From Pisaster brevispinus (taxonomy: Eukaryota > Echinodermata > Asteroidea > Forcipulatida > Asteriidae), in assembly GCA_023634235.1 (NCBI GenBank), contig JAMKCF010000003.1:16400742-16464741 (forward strand): DNA of 64,000 nucleotides, given 5' to 3'. The notes beneath the pieces were generated by a model that was given only the letters and a program-made list of their open reading frames with translations, was not told the DNA's origin and did no database searches. Position 1 is the first letter of the stretch, and every line of letters starts with the position of its first letter. Of this stretch, positions 33,144-46,223 are shown one piece after another. Both the position numbers and the translations under genes were made by a program.

Positions 33144-33316
33144 CTCAATATTCCAGAATTCTTTAAGATGCAGAATTGAGGTCGCTTGATGCAGAGAGAT
33201 TGTGATGTAGAACTTTGAAATCATGGTTAAGATGGAAGCCAAGTGATCTCTTCAGCTGAGTTTGTGCATCTCTCATTAGAATGGATGTGATTAATTGTCA
33301 GATCATCTTGAATGTA
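33144..33316 (-). ncRNA. Exon-like module, copy 3 (173 bp)
   Basis: On the - strand a TTTTTGTTGCAG acceptor and a GAG|GTAAAT donor. An ATG-started frame MISKFYITISLHQATSILHL continues through LKEFWNIE to the donor, parallel to copy 2. The first frame (YIQDDLTINHIHSNERCTNS) stops after about 29 codons. Confidence 0.4.
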
Positions 33317-34278
33317 CTGCAACAAAAACCCAAAGAAGATGTATGCATACAATTACTCCAGCCAAGGATCAACATTTTTTATAACAGTCTTTCGACTGTG
33401 GATATATCTTCAAAACCACAACGAGCGTATCCTGCTTTCAGAAACTTTGTCTACAGTATGGCACTAGAAGGGGTAATATGTTGGAGGAGGATCCAGTGTA
33501 ACAACAAAGTTGGATGAATGTTTGGGATTCGTACAGTATGGCACAAGAAGGGGTTGGGGGAAAACCCAGACTGACAACAAATTGGATGCAAGATGGGCAA
33601 CAATTTTTTATAACAGTCTTTGGGCTGTGATGAATCTTCACAACAACATCAGGCATGTCCTGCTTTTAAAAGTTGTATCTACAGTATGGCACTAGAAGGG
33701 GTAACAAGTTGGGGGAGGATCCAGAGTGACAGCAAAGTGGGATGCAAAATTGCAAATTATATAGTATGGCCAATAGAAGGGGTAACATGTCGGGGGAGGA
33801 TCCAGAGTGACATCAAAGTGGGCTGCAATTGGAATTGGTACAGTCAGGCACTAGAAGGGGTAACATTTTATTGGTTGGATCTAGAGTGACAGCAAAGTGG
33901 AGTGCAATTGGAATTGGTACAGTCAGGCATTAGAAGGGGTAACAATTTATGGGAGGATCCAGAGTGACAGAAAAGTGGGGTGCAATTGGAATTGGTACAG
34001 TCACGCGAACTAGAAGGGGTAACATTTTATGGGAGGATCCAGAGTGACGGCAAAGTGGGATGCAATTGGAATTTGTACAGTCAGGCACTAGAAGGGGTAA
34101 CATTTTATGGGAGGATCCAGAGTGACAGCGAAGTGGGATGCAATTGGAATTGGTACAGTCAGGCACTAGAAGGGGTAACATTTTATGGGAGGATCCAGAG
34201 TGACAGCAAAGTTGGATGCAATTGGAATTGGTACAGTCAGGCACTAGAAGGGGTAAGATTTTATGGGAGGATCCAGAG

Positions 34279-37200
34279 TTAAATCAAAGTGGGGTGCAAT
34301 TGGAATTGATACAGCCAGGCACTAGAAAGGGGTAACATTTTATGGGAGGATCCACAGTGACAACAAAGTGGGATGCAATTGGAATTGGTACAGTCAGGCA
34401 CTTGAAGGGGTAGCATTTTATGGGAGGATCCAGAGTGACAGCAAAGTGGGATACAATTGGAATTGGTACAGTCATGCACTAGAAGGGGTAAGATTTTATG
34501 GGAGGATCCAGAGTGACATCAAATTGGGGTGCAATTGGAATTGATACAGCCAGGCACTAGAAAGGGTTAACATTTTAGTGGAGGATCCAGAGTGACAGAA
34601 AAGTGGGGTGCAATTGGAATTGGTACAGTCAGACACTAGACGGGATAGCATTGTATGGGAGGATCCAGAGTGACAGAAAAGTGGGGTGGAATTGGAATTT
34701 GTACAGTCTGGCACTAGAAGGGGTAACATTTTATGGGAGGATCCAGAGTGACAGAAAAGTGGGATGCATGTTTGGGATTAAAATAGTATGGCACTAGAAG
34801 GGGTAACACTTTATGGGAGGATCCAGAATGACATCAAAGTGGGGTGCAATTGGAATTGATACAGCTAGGCACTAGAAAGGGGTAACATTTTTTGGTAGGA
34901 TCCAGATTGACAGAAAAGTGGGATGCAATTGGAATTGGTACAGTCAGGCACTTGAAGGGGTAACATTTTATGGGAGGATCCAAAGTGACAGAAAAGTGGG
35001 GTGCAATTGCAATTGGTACAGCCAGGCACTAGAAAGGGGTAACATTTTTTGGGAGGACTCAGAGTGACAGAAAAGTGGGATGCAATTGGAATTGATACAG
35101 CCAGGCACTAGAAAGGGTAAGATTTTATGGGAGGATCCAAAGTGACAGCAAAGTGGGATGCAATTGGAATTGGTACAGTCAGGCACTTGAAGGGGTAACA
35201 TTTTATGGGAGGATTCAGAGTGACAGCAAAGTGGGATGCAATTGGAATTGGTACAGTCATGCACTAGAAGGGGTAACATTTTATGGGAGGATCCAGAGTG
35301 ACAGCGAAGTGGGATGCAATTGGAATTGGTACAGTCAGGCACTAGAAGGGGTAACATTTTATGGGAGGATCCAGAGTGACAGCAAAGTTGGATGCAATTG
35401 GAATTGGTACAGTCAGGCACTAGAAGGGGTAAGATTTTATGGGAGGATCCAGAGTTAAATCAAAGTGGGGTGCAATTGGAATTGATACAGCCAGGCACTA
35501 GAAAGGGGTAACATTTTATGGGAGGATCCACAGTGACAACAAAGTGGGATGCAATTGGAATTGGTACAGTCATGCACTAGAAGGGGTAACATTTTATGGG
35601 AGGATCCAGAGTGACAGCAAAGTGGGATACAATTGGAATTGGTACAGTCATGCACTAGAAGGGGTAAGATTTTATGGGAGGATCCAGAGTGACATCAAAT
35701 TGGGGTGCAATTGGAATTGATACAGCCAGGCACTAGAAAGGGGTAACATTTTAGTGGAGGATCCAGAGTGACAGAAAAGTGGGGTGCAATTGGAATTGGT
35801 ACAGTCAGACACTAGACGGGATAGCATTGTATGGGAGGATCCAGAGTGACAGAAAAGTGGGGTGGAATTGGAATTTGTACAGTCTGGCACTAGAAGGGGT
35901 AACATTTTATGGGAGGATCCAGAGTGACAGAAAAGTGGGATGCATGTTTGGGATTAAAACAGTATGGCACTAGAAGGGGTAACACTTTATGGGAGGATCC
36001 AGAATGACATCAAAGTGGGGTGCAATTGGAATTGATACAGCTAGGCACTAGAAAGGGGTAACATTTTTTGGTAGGATCCAGATTGACAGAAAAGTGGGAT
36101 GCAATTGGAATTGGTACAGTCAGGCACTTGAAGGGGTAACATTTTATGGGAGGATCCAAAGTGACAGAAAAGTGGGGTGCAATTGCAATTGGTACAGCCA
36201 GGCACTAGAAAGGGGTAACATTTTTTGGGAGGACTCAGAGTGACAGAAAAGTGGGATGCAATTGGAATTGATACAGCCAGGCACTAGAAAGGGTAAGATT
36301 TTATGGGAGGATCCAAAGTGACAGCAAAGTGGGATGCAATTGGAATTGGTACAGTCAGGCACTTGAAGGGGTAACATTTTATGGGAGGATTCAGAGTGAC
36401 AGCAAAGTGGGATGCAATTGGAATTGGTACAGTCATGCACTAAAAGGGGTAAGATTTTATGGGAGGATCCAGAGTGACATCAAAGTGGGGTGCAATTGGA
36501 ATTGATACAGCCAGGCACTAGAAAGGGGTAACATTTTTAATTAGTGGAGGATCCAGAGTGACAGAAAAGTGGGGTGGAACTGGAATTGGTACAGTCAGGC
36601 ACTAGAAGGGGTAACATTTTATGGGAAGATCCAGAGTGACAGAAAAGTGGGGTGGAATTGGAATTTGTACAGTCTGGCACTAGAAGGGGTAACATTTTAT
36701 GGGAGGATCCAGAGTGACAGAAAAGTGGGATGCATGTTTGGGATTAAAACAGTATGGCACTAGAAGGGGTAACACTTTATGGGAGGATCCAGAATGACAT
36801 CAAAGTGGGGTGCAATTGGAATTGATACAGCTAGGCACTAGAAAGGGGTAACATTTTTTGGTAGGATCCAGATTGACAGAAAAGTGGGATGCAATTGGAA
36901 TTGGTACAGTCAGGCACTTGAAGGGGTAACATTTTATGGGAGGATCCAAAGTGACAGAAAAGTGGGGTGCAATTGCAATTGGTACAGCCAGGCACTAGAA
37001 AGGGGTAACATTTTTTGGGAGGACTCAGAGTGACAGAAAAGTGGGATGCAATTGGAATTGATACAGCCAGGCACTAGAAAGGGTAAGATTTTATGGGAGG
37101 ATCCAAAGTGACAGCAAAGTGGGATGCAATTGGAATTGGTACAGCCAGGCACTAGAAAGGGGTAACATTTTTTGGGAGGACTCAGAGTGACAGAAAAGTG

Positions 37201-38800
37201 GGATGCAATTGGAATTGATACAGCCAGGCACTAGAAAGGGTAAGATTTTATGGGAGGATCCAAAGTGACAGCAAAGTGGGATGCAATTGGAATTGGTACA
37301 GTCAGGCACTTGAAGGGGTAACATTTTATGGGAGGATTCAGAGTGACAGCAAAGTGGGATGCAATTGGAATTGGTACAGTCATGCACTAGAAGGGGTAAC
37401 ATTTTATGGGAGGATCCAGAGTGACAGCGAAGTGGGATGCAATTGGAATTGGTACAGTCAGGCACTAGAAGGGGTAACATTTTATGGGAGGATCCAGAGT
37501 GACAGCAAAGTTGGATGCAATTGGAATTGGTACAGTCAGGCACTAGAAGGGGTAAGATTTTATGGGAGGATCCAGAGTTAAATCAAAGTGGGGTGCAATT
37601 GGAATTGATACAGCCAGGCACTAGAAAGGGGTAACATTTTATGGGAGGATCCACAGTGACAACAAAGTGGGATGCAATTGGAATTGGTACAGTCATGCAC
37701 TAGAAGGGGTAACATTTTATGGGAGGATCCAGAGTGACAGCAAAGTGGGATACAATTGGAATTGGTACAGTCATGCACTAGAAGGGGTAAGATTTTATGG
37801 GAGGATCCAGAGTGACATCAAATTGGGGTGCAATTGGAATTGATACAGCCAGGCACTAGAAAGGGTTAACATTTTAGTGGAGGATCCAGAGTGACAGAAA
37901 AGTGGGGTGCAATTGGAATTGGTACAGTCAGACACTAGACGGGATAGCATTGTATGGGAGGATCCAGAGTGACAGAAAAGTGGGGTGGAATTGGAATTTG
38001 TACAGTCTGGCACTAGAAGGGGTAACATTTTATGGGAGGATCCAGAGTGACAGAAAAGTGGGATGCATGTTTGGGATTAAAACAGTATGGCACTAGAAGG
38101 GGTAACACTTTATGGGAGGATCCAGAATGACATCAAAGTGGGGTGCAATTGGAATTGATACAGCTAGGCACTAGAAAGGGGTAACATTTTTTGGTAGGAT
38201 CCAGATTGACAGAAAAGTGGGATGCAATTGGAATTGGTACAGTCAGGCACTTGAAGGGGTAACATTTTATGGGAGGATCCAAAGTGACAGAAAAGTGGGG
38301 TGCAATTGCAATTGGTACAGCCAGGCACTAGAAAGGGGTAACATTTTTTGGGAGGACTCAGAGTGACAGAAAAGTGGGATGCAATTGGAATTGATACAGC
38401 CAGGCACTAGAAAGGGTAAGATTTTATGGGAGGATCCAAAGTGACAGCAAAGTGGGATGCAATTGGAATTGGTACAGTCAGGCACTTGAAGGGGTAACAT
38501 TTTATGGGAGGATTCAGAGTGACAGCAAAGTGGGATGCAATTGGAATTGGTACAGTCATGCACTAAAAGGGGTAAGATTTTATGGGAGGATCCAGAGTGA
38601 CATCAAAGTGGGGTGCAATTGGAATTGATACAGCCAGGCACTAGAAAGGGGTAACATTTTTAATTAGTGGAGGATCCAGAGTGACAGAAAAGTGGGGTGG
38701 AACTGGAATTGGTACAGTCAGGCACTAGAAGGGGTAACATTTTATGGGAAGATCCAGAGTGACAGAAAAGTGGGATGCATGTTTTGGATTAAAACAGTAT
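34279..38800. repeat. Higher-order repeats of 1,176 and 2,123 bp
   Basis: Blocks starting at 34279, 35455 and 37578 share the same ordered variant units (offsets 1176 and 2123), as do 34968, 36144 and 38267. Shorter offsets (790 bp at 36144/36934) show nested unequal exchange. Confidence 0.85.
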
Positions 38801-39454
38801 GGCACTAGAAGGGGTAACACTTTATGGGAGGATCCAGAATGACAACAAATTGGGGTGCAATTGGAATTGATACAGCCAGGCACTAGAAAGGGGTAACATT
38901 TTTTGGGAGGATCCAGAGTGACAGAAAAGTGGGATGCAATTGGAATTGATACAGCCAGGCACTAGAAGGGGTAAGATTTCATGGGAGGATCCAGAGTGAC
39001 AGAAAGGTGGGATGCAATTGGAATTGATACAGCCAGGCACTAGAAGGGGTAAGATTTTATGGGAGGATCCAGAGTGACAGCAAAGTGGGATGCAATTGGA
39101 ATTGGTACAGTCAGGCACTTGAAGGGGTAACATTTTATGGGAGGATCCAGAGTGACAGCAAAGTGGGAAGCAATTGGAATTGCTACAGTCATGCACTAGA
39201 AGGAGTAAGATTTTATGGGAGGATCCAGAGTGACATCAAAGTGGGGTGCAATTGGAATTGATACAGCCAGGCACTAGAAATGGGTAACATTTTTAATAAG
39301 TGGAGGATCCAGAGTGACAGAAAAGTGGGGTGCAATTGGAATTTGTACAGTCAGACACTAGAAGGGGTAACATTTTATGGGAGGATCTAGAGTGACAGAA
39401 AAGTGGGATGCATGTTTTGGATAAAAACAGTATGGCACTAGAAGGGGTAACACT

Positions 39455-42275
39455 TTATGGGAGGATCCAGAATAACATCAAAGTGGGGTGCAATTGGAAA
39501 TGATACAGCCAGGCACTAGAAAGGGGTAACATTTTTTGGGAGGATCCAGAGTGACAGAAAAGTGGGATGCAACTAGAATTGATACAGCCAGGCACTAGAA
39601 TGGGTAAGATTTTATGGGAGGATCCAGAGTGACAGAAAAGTGGGATGCAATTGGAATTGGTACAGTCAGGCACTTGAAGGGGTAACATTTTATGGGAGGA
39701 TCAAAAGTGACAGAAAAGTGGGGTACAATTGGAATTGGTACAGCCAGGCACTAGAAAGGGGTAACATTTTTTGGGAGGATCCAGAGTGACAGAAAAGTGG
39801 GGTGGAACTGGAATTGGTACAGTCAGGCACTAGAAGGGGTAACATTTTATGGAAAGATCCAAAGTGACAGAAAAGTGGGATGCATGTTTTGGATAAAAAC
39901 AGTATGGCACTAGAAGGGGTAACACTTTATGGGAGGATCCAGAATGACATCAAAGTGGGGTGCAATTGGAATTGATACAGCCAGGCACTAGAAAGGGGTA
40001 ACATTTTTTGGGAGGATCCAGAGTGACAGAAAAGTGGGATGCAATTGGAATTGGTACAGTCAGGCACGAGAAGGGGTAACATTTTATGGGAGGATCCAGA
40101 GTGATTGAAAAGTGGGGTGCAATTGGATTAGAAACAGTATGGCACGAGAAGGGGTAACATTTTATGGGAGGATCCAGAGTGATAGAAAAGTGGGGTGCAA
40201 TTGGAATTGATACAGTCAGGCACTAAAAAGGGGTAACATTTTATAGGAGGATCCACAGTGACAACAAAGTGGGATGCAATTGGAATTGGTACAGTCAAGC
40301 ACTTGAAGGGGTAACATTTTATGGAAGGATACAGAGTGATAGCAAAGTGGGATGTAATTGGAATTGGTACAGTCATGCACTAGAAGGGGCAAGATTTTAT
40401 GGGAGGATCCAGAGTGACATCAAAGTGGGGTGCAATTGGAATTGATACAGCCAGGCACTAGAAAAGGGTTTCACTTTATAGGAGGATCCACAGTGACAAC
40501 AAAGTGGGATGCAATTGGAATTGGTACAGTCAGGCACTTGAAAGGGTAACATTTTATGGGAGGATCCAGAGTGACAGAAAAGTGGGGTGCAATTGGAATT
40601 GGTACAGTCAAGCACTTGAAGGGTAACATTTTATGGGAGGATCCAGAGTGACAGCAAAGTGGGATGCAATTGGAATTGGTAGTCATGCACTAGAAGGGGT
40701 AAGATTTTATGGGAGGATCCAGAGTGACATCAAAGTGGGGTGCAATTGGAATTGATACAGTCAGGCACTAGAAGGGGTAAGATTTTATGGGAGGATCCAG
40801 AGTGACAGAAAAGTGGGGTGCATGTTTGGGATTGAAACAGTATGGCACTAGAAGGGGTAACATTTTAAGTGAGGATCCAGAATGACATCAAAGTGGGGTG
40901 CAATTGGAAATGATACAGCCAGGCACTAGAAAGGGGTAACATTTTTTGGGAGGATCCAGAGTGACAGAAAAGTGGGATGCAATTAGAATTGATACAGCCA
41001 GGCACTAGAATGGGTAAGATTTTATGGGAGGATCCAGAGTGACAGAAAAGTGGGATGCAATTGGAATTGGTACAGTCAGGCACTTGAAGGGGTAACATTT
41101 TATGGGAGGATCAAAAGTGACAGAAAAGTGGGGTACAATTGGAATTGGTACAGCCAGGCACTAGAAAGGGGTAAAAATTTTTGGGAGGATCCAGAGTGAC
41201 AGAAAAGTGGGGTGGAACTGGAATTGGTACAGTCAGGCACTAGAAGGGGTAACATTTTATGGAAAGATCCAAAGTGACAGAAAAGTGGGATGCATGTTTT
41301 GGATAAAAACAGTATGGCACTAGAAGGGGTAACACTTTATGGGAGGATCCAGAATGACATCAAAGTGGGGTGCAATTGGAATTGATACAGCCAGGCACTA
41401 GAAAGGGGTAACATTTTTTGGAAGGATCCAGAGTGACAGAAAAGTGGGATGCAATTGGAATTGGTACAGTCAGGCACGAGAAGGGGTAACATTTTATGGG
41501 AGGATCCAGAGTGATTGAAAAGTGGGGTGCAATTGGATTAGAAACAGTATGGCACGAGAAGGGGTAACATTTTATGGGAGGATCCAGAGTGATAGAAAAG
41601 TGGGGTGCAATTGGAATTGATACAGTCAGGCACTAAAAAGGGGTAACATTTTATAGGAGGATCCACAGTGACAACAAAGTAGGATGCAATTGGAATTGGT
41701 ACAGTCAAGCACTTGAAGGGGTAACATTTTATGGAAGGATACAGAGTGATAGCAAAGTGGGATGCAATTGGAATTGGTACAGTCATGCACTAGAAGGGGC
41801 AAGATTTTATGGGAGGATCCAGAGTGACATCAAAGTGGGGTGCAATTGGAATTGATACAGCCAGGCACTAGAAAAGGGTTTCACTTTATAGGAGGATCCA
41901 CAGTGACAACAAAGTGGGATGCAATTGGAATTGGTACAGTCAGGCACTTGAAAGGGTAACATTTTATGGGAGGATCCAGAGTGACAGAAAAGTGGGGTGC
42001 AATTGGAATTGGTACAGTCAAGCACTTGAAGGGTAACATTTTATGGGAGGATCCAGAGTGACAGCAAAGTGGGATGCAATTGGAATTGGTACAGTCATGC
42101 ACTAGAAGGGGTAAGATTTTATGGGAGGATCCAGAGTGACATCAAAGTGGGGTGCAATTGGAATTGATACAGTCAGGCACTAGAAGGGGTAAGATTTTAT
42201 GGGAGGATCCAGAGTGACAGAAAAGTGGGGTGCATGTTTGGGATTGAAACAGTATGGCACTAGAAGGGGTAACAT
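39455..42275. repeat. Higher-order repeat pair of 1,410 bp
   Basis: Marker units at 39455, 40128, 40397 and 40471 recur at 40865, 41538, 41807 and 41881, all offset by 1410, with only a few point differences. Confidence 0.9.
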
Positions 42276-42986
42276 TTTAAGTGAGGATCCAGAGTGATAA
42301 AGTGGGATGCAATTTGAATTGATACAGTCAGGCACTAGAAGGGGTAAGATTTTATGGGAGGATCCAGAGTGACAGAAAAGTGGGGTGCATGTTTGGCATA
42401 AAGATTTTATGGGAGGATCCAGAGTGACAGCAAAGTGGGATGCAATTAGAATTAGTACAGTCAGGCACTAGAAGGGGTAACATTTTATGGGAGGATCCAG
42501 AGTGACAGAAAAGTGGGGTGCAATTGGAATTGGTACAGCCAGGCACTAGAAAGGGGTAACATTTTTTGGGAGGACTCACAGTGACAGAAGTGTGGGATGC
42601 AATTGGAATTGATACAGCCAGGCACTAGAAGGGGTAACATTTTATGGGAGGATCCAGAGTGACAGAAAGTGGGATGCAATTGGAATTGATACAGCCAGGC
42701 ACTAGAAGGGGTAAGATTTTATGGGAGGATCCAGAGTGACAGCAAAGTGGGATGCAATTGGAATTGGTACAGTCAGGCACTTGAAGGGGTAACATTTTAT
42801 GGGAGGATCCAGAGTGACAGCAAAGTGGGATGCAATTGGAATTGGTACAGTCATGCACTAAAAGGGGTAAGATTTTATGGGAGGATCCAGAGTGACATCA
42901 AAGTGGGGTGCAATTGGAATTGATACAGCCAGGCGCTAGAAAGGGGTAACATTTTTAATGAGTGGAGGATCCAGAGTGACAGAAAA

Positions 42987-45900
42987 GTGGGGTGCAATTG
43001 GAATTTGTACAGTCAGACACTAGAAGGGGTAACATTTTATGGGAGGATCCAGAGTGACAGAAAACCGGGGTGGAACTTGAATTGGTACAGTCAGGCACTA
43101 GAAGGGGTAACATTTTATGGAAAGATCCAAAGTGACAAAAGTGGGATGCAATTAGAATTGATACAGCCAGGCACTTTAAGGGGTAAGATTTTATGGGAGG
43201 ATCCAGAGTGACAGAAAAGAGGGATGCAATTGGAATTGGTACAGTCAGGCACTAGAAGGGGTAACATTTTATGGGAGGATCAAAAGTGACAGAAAAGTGG
43301 GGTGCAATTGGAATTGGTACAGCCAGGCACTAGAAAGGGGTAACATTTTTTGGGAGGATCCAGAGTGACAGAAAAGTGGGGTGCAATTGGAATTGATACA
43401 GCCAGGCACTAGAGGGGGTAAGATTTTATAGGAGGATCCAGAGTGACAGCAAAGTGGGATGCAATTGGAATTGGTACAGTCAGGAATTTTAAGGGGTAAC
43501 ATTTTATGGGAGGATCCAGAGTGATTGAAAAGTGGTGTGCAATTGGATTAGAAACAGTATGGCATGAGAAGGGGTAACATTTTATGGGAGGATCCAAAGT
43601 GACAGAAAAGTGGGGTGCAATTGGAATTGGTACAGCCAGGCACTAGAAAGGGGTAATATTTTTTGGGAGGATCCAGAGTGACAGAAAAGTGGGGTGCAAT
43701 TGGAATTGATACAGTCAGGCACTAGAAGGGGTAATATTTTATGGGAGGATCCAGAGTGAAAGAAAGTGGGATGCAATTGGAATTGATACAGCCAGGCACT
43801 AGAAGGGGTAAGATTTTAAGGGAGGATCCAGAGTGACGGCAAAGTGGGATGCAATTGGAATTGGTACAGTCAGGCACTTGAAGGGGTAACATTTTATGGG
43901 AGGATCCAGAGTGACAGCAAAGTGGGATGCAATTGGAATTGGTACAGTCATGCACTAGAAGGGGTAAGATTTTATGGGAGGATCCAGAGTGACATCAAAG
44001 TGGGGTGCAATTGGAATTGATACAGCCAGGCACTAGAAAGGGGTAACATTTTTAATTAGTGGAGGATCCAGAGTGACAGAAAAGTGGGGTGCAATTGGAA
44101 TTTGTACAGTCAGACACTAGAAGGGGTAACATTTTATGGGAGGATCCAGAGTGACAGAAAAGTGGGGTGGAACTGGAATTGGTACAGTCAGGCACCAGAA
44201 GGGGTAACATTTTATGGGAGGATCCAGAATGACATCAAAGTGGGGTGCAATTGGAATTGATACAGCCAGGCACTAGAAGGGGTAAGATTTTATGGGAGGA
44301 TCCAGAGTGACAGAAAAGTGGGGTGCATGTTCGGGATTGAAACAGTCAGGCACTAGAAGGGGTAACAATTCACAAGAGGATCCACAGTGACAACAAAGTG
44401 GGATGCAATTGGAATTGGTACAGTTAGGCACTTGAAGGAGTAAGATTTTATGGGAGGATCAAGAGTGACATAAAAGTGGGGTGCAATTGGAATTGATACA
44501 GCCAGGCACTAGAAAGGGGTTACATTTCATAGAAGGATCCAGAGTGACAGAAAAGTGGGATGCAATTGGAATTGGTACAGTCAGGCACTAGAAGGGGTAA
44601 CATTTTATGGGAGGATCCAGAGTGACAGAAAAGTGGGGTGGAATTGGAATTGGTCCAGTCAGCACTAGAAGGGGTAATATTTTATGGGAGGATCCAGAGT
44701 GACAGAAAAGTGGGATGCATGTTTGGGATTAAAACAGTATGGCACTAGAAGGGGTAACATTTTATGGGAGGATCCAGAGTAACAGCAAAGTGGGATGCAA
44801 TTGGAATTGGTACAGTCATGCACTAGAAGGGGTAAGATTTTATGGGAGGATCCAGAGTGACATCAAAGTGGGATGCAATTGGAATTGATACAGCCAGGCA
44901 CTAGAAAGGGGTAACATTTTGTGGGAGGATCCACAGTGACAGCAAAGTGGGATGCAATTAGAATTGGTACAGTCAGGCACTAGAAGGGGTAACATTTTAA
45001 GGGAGGATCCAGAGTGACAGAAAAGTGGGGTGCAATTGGAATTGATACAGTGAGGCACTAGAAGGGGTAAGATTTTATGGGAGGATCCAGAGTGACATCA
45101 AAGTGGGATGCAATTGGAATTGGTACAGTCAGGCACTAGAAGAGGTAACATTTTATGGGATGATCCAGAGTGATTGAAAAGTGGGATGCAATTGGAATAG
45201 AAACAGTATGGAACGAGAAGGGGTAACATTTTATGGGAGGATCCAGAGTGATAGAAAAGTGGGGTGCAATTGGAATTGATACAGTCAGGCACTAGAAGGG
45301 GCAAGATTTTATGGGAGGATCCAGAGTGACAGAAAAGTGGGGTGCATGTTTGGGATTGAAACAGTCCGGCACTAGAAGGGATAACATTTTATGGGAGGAT
45401 CCAGAGTGACAGAAAAGTGGGGTGCAATTGGAATTGATACAGCCAGGCACTAAAAAGGGGTAAAATTTTATAGGAGGATCCACAGTGACAACAAAGTGGG
45501 GTGCAATTGGAATTGATACAGCCAGGCACTAAAAAGGGGTAACATTTTATAGGAGGATCCACAGTGACAACAAAGTGGGATGCAATTGGAATTGGTACAG
45601 TCAGGCACTTGAAGGGGTAACATTTTATGGGAGGATCCAGAGTGACAGCAAAGTGGGATGCAATTGGAATTGGTACAGTCATGCACTAGAAGGGGTAAGA
45701 TTTTATGGGAGGATCCAGTCTTTGGGCTGTGATGAATCTTCACAACCACATCAGGCATGTCCTGCTTTCAGAAATTGTATCTACAGTATGGCGCTAGAAG
45801 GGGTAACATGTTGGGGGAGGATCAGTGTGAATGCACGTTTGGAATTGAAATAGTATGGCCAATAGAAGGGGTAACATGTCGGGGGAGGATCCAGACTGAC

Positions 45901-46223
45901 ATCAAAGTGGGGTGCAATTGGAATTGGTACAGTCAGGCACTAGAAGGGGTAACATTTTATGGGAGGATCCAGAGTAACAGAAAAGAGGGGAGCAATTGGA
46001 ATTGGTACAGTCAGGCACTAGGAGGGGTAACATTTATGGGAGGATCCAGAGTGACATCAAATTGGGGTGCAATTGGAATTTCTACAGTCAGGCACTAGAA
46101 GGGGTAAGATTTTATGGGAGGATCCAGAGTGACATCAAAGTGGGGTGCAATTGGAATTGATACAGCCAGGCACTAGAAAGGGGTAACATTTTTAATAAGT
46201 GGAGGATCCAGAGTGACAGAAAA
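42987..46223. repeat. First ~3.2-kb higher-order block
   Basis: The ordered variants from 42987 recur from 46224 (offset 3237), but markers further in (44840, 45098) are offset by 3159. The 78-base difference is exactly one unit, lost from the later copy near 47100. Confidence 0.9.
45717..45790. repeat. Non-satellite insert inside the array, copy A
   Basis: AGTCTTTGGGCTGTGATGAA through TTGTATCTACAGTATGG interrupts the 78-bp units. The same segment lies at 32385-32460 and 33620-33690 in the left flank and at 48877 and 53052 in the core. Confidence 0.85.

Larger units (their letters stand above)
30932..33670. repeat. Diverged left flank of the 78-bp satellite
   Basis: Units here read GGGGTAACATGTTGGGGGAG GATCCAGAGTGACAGCAAAG... 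and GGATGCATGTTTGGGATTGA..., with many substitutions and indels. They are interrupted by the exon-like modules at 32142 and 33144. Units are less alike here than in the core, as expected at an array edge. Confidence 0.9.
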
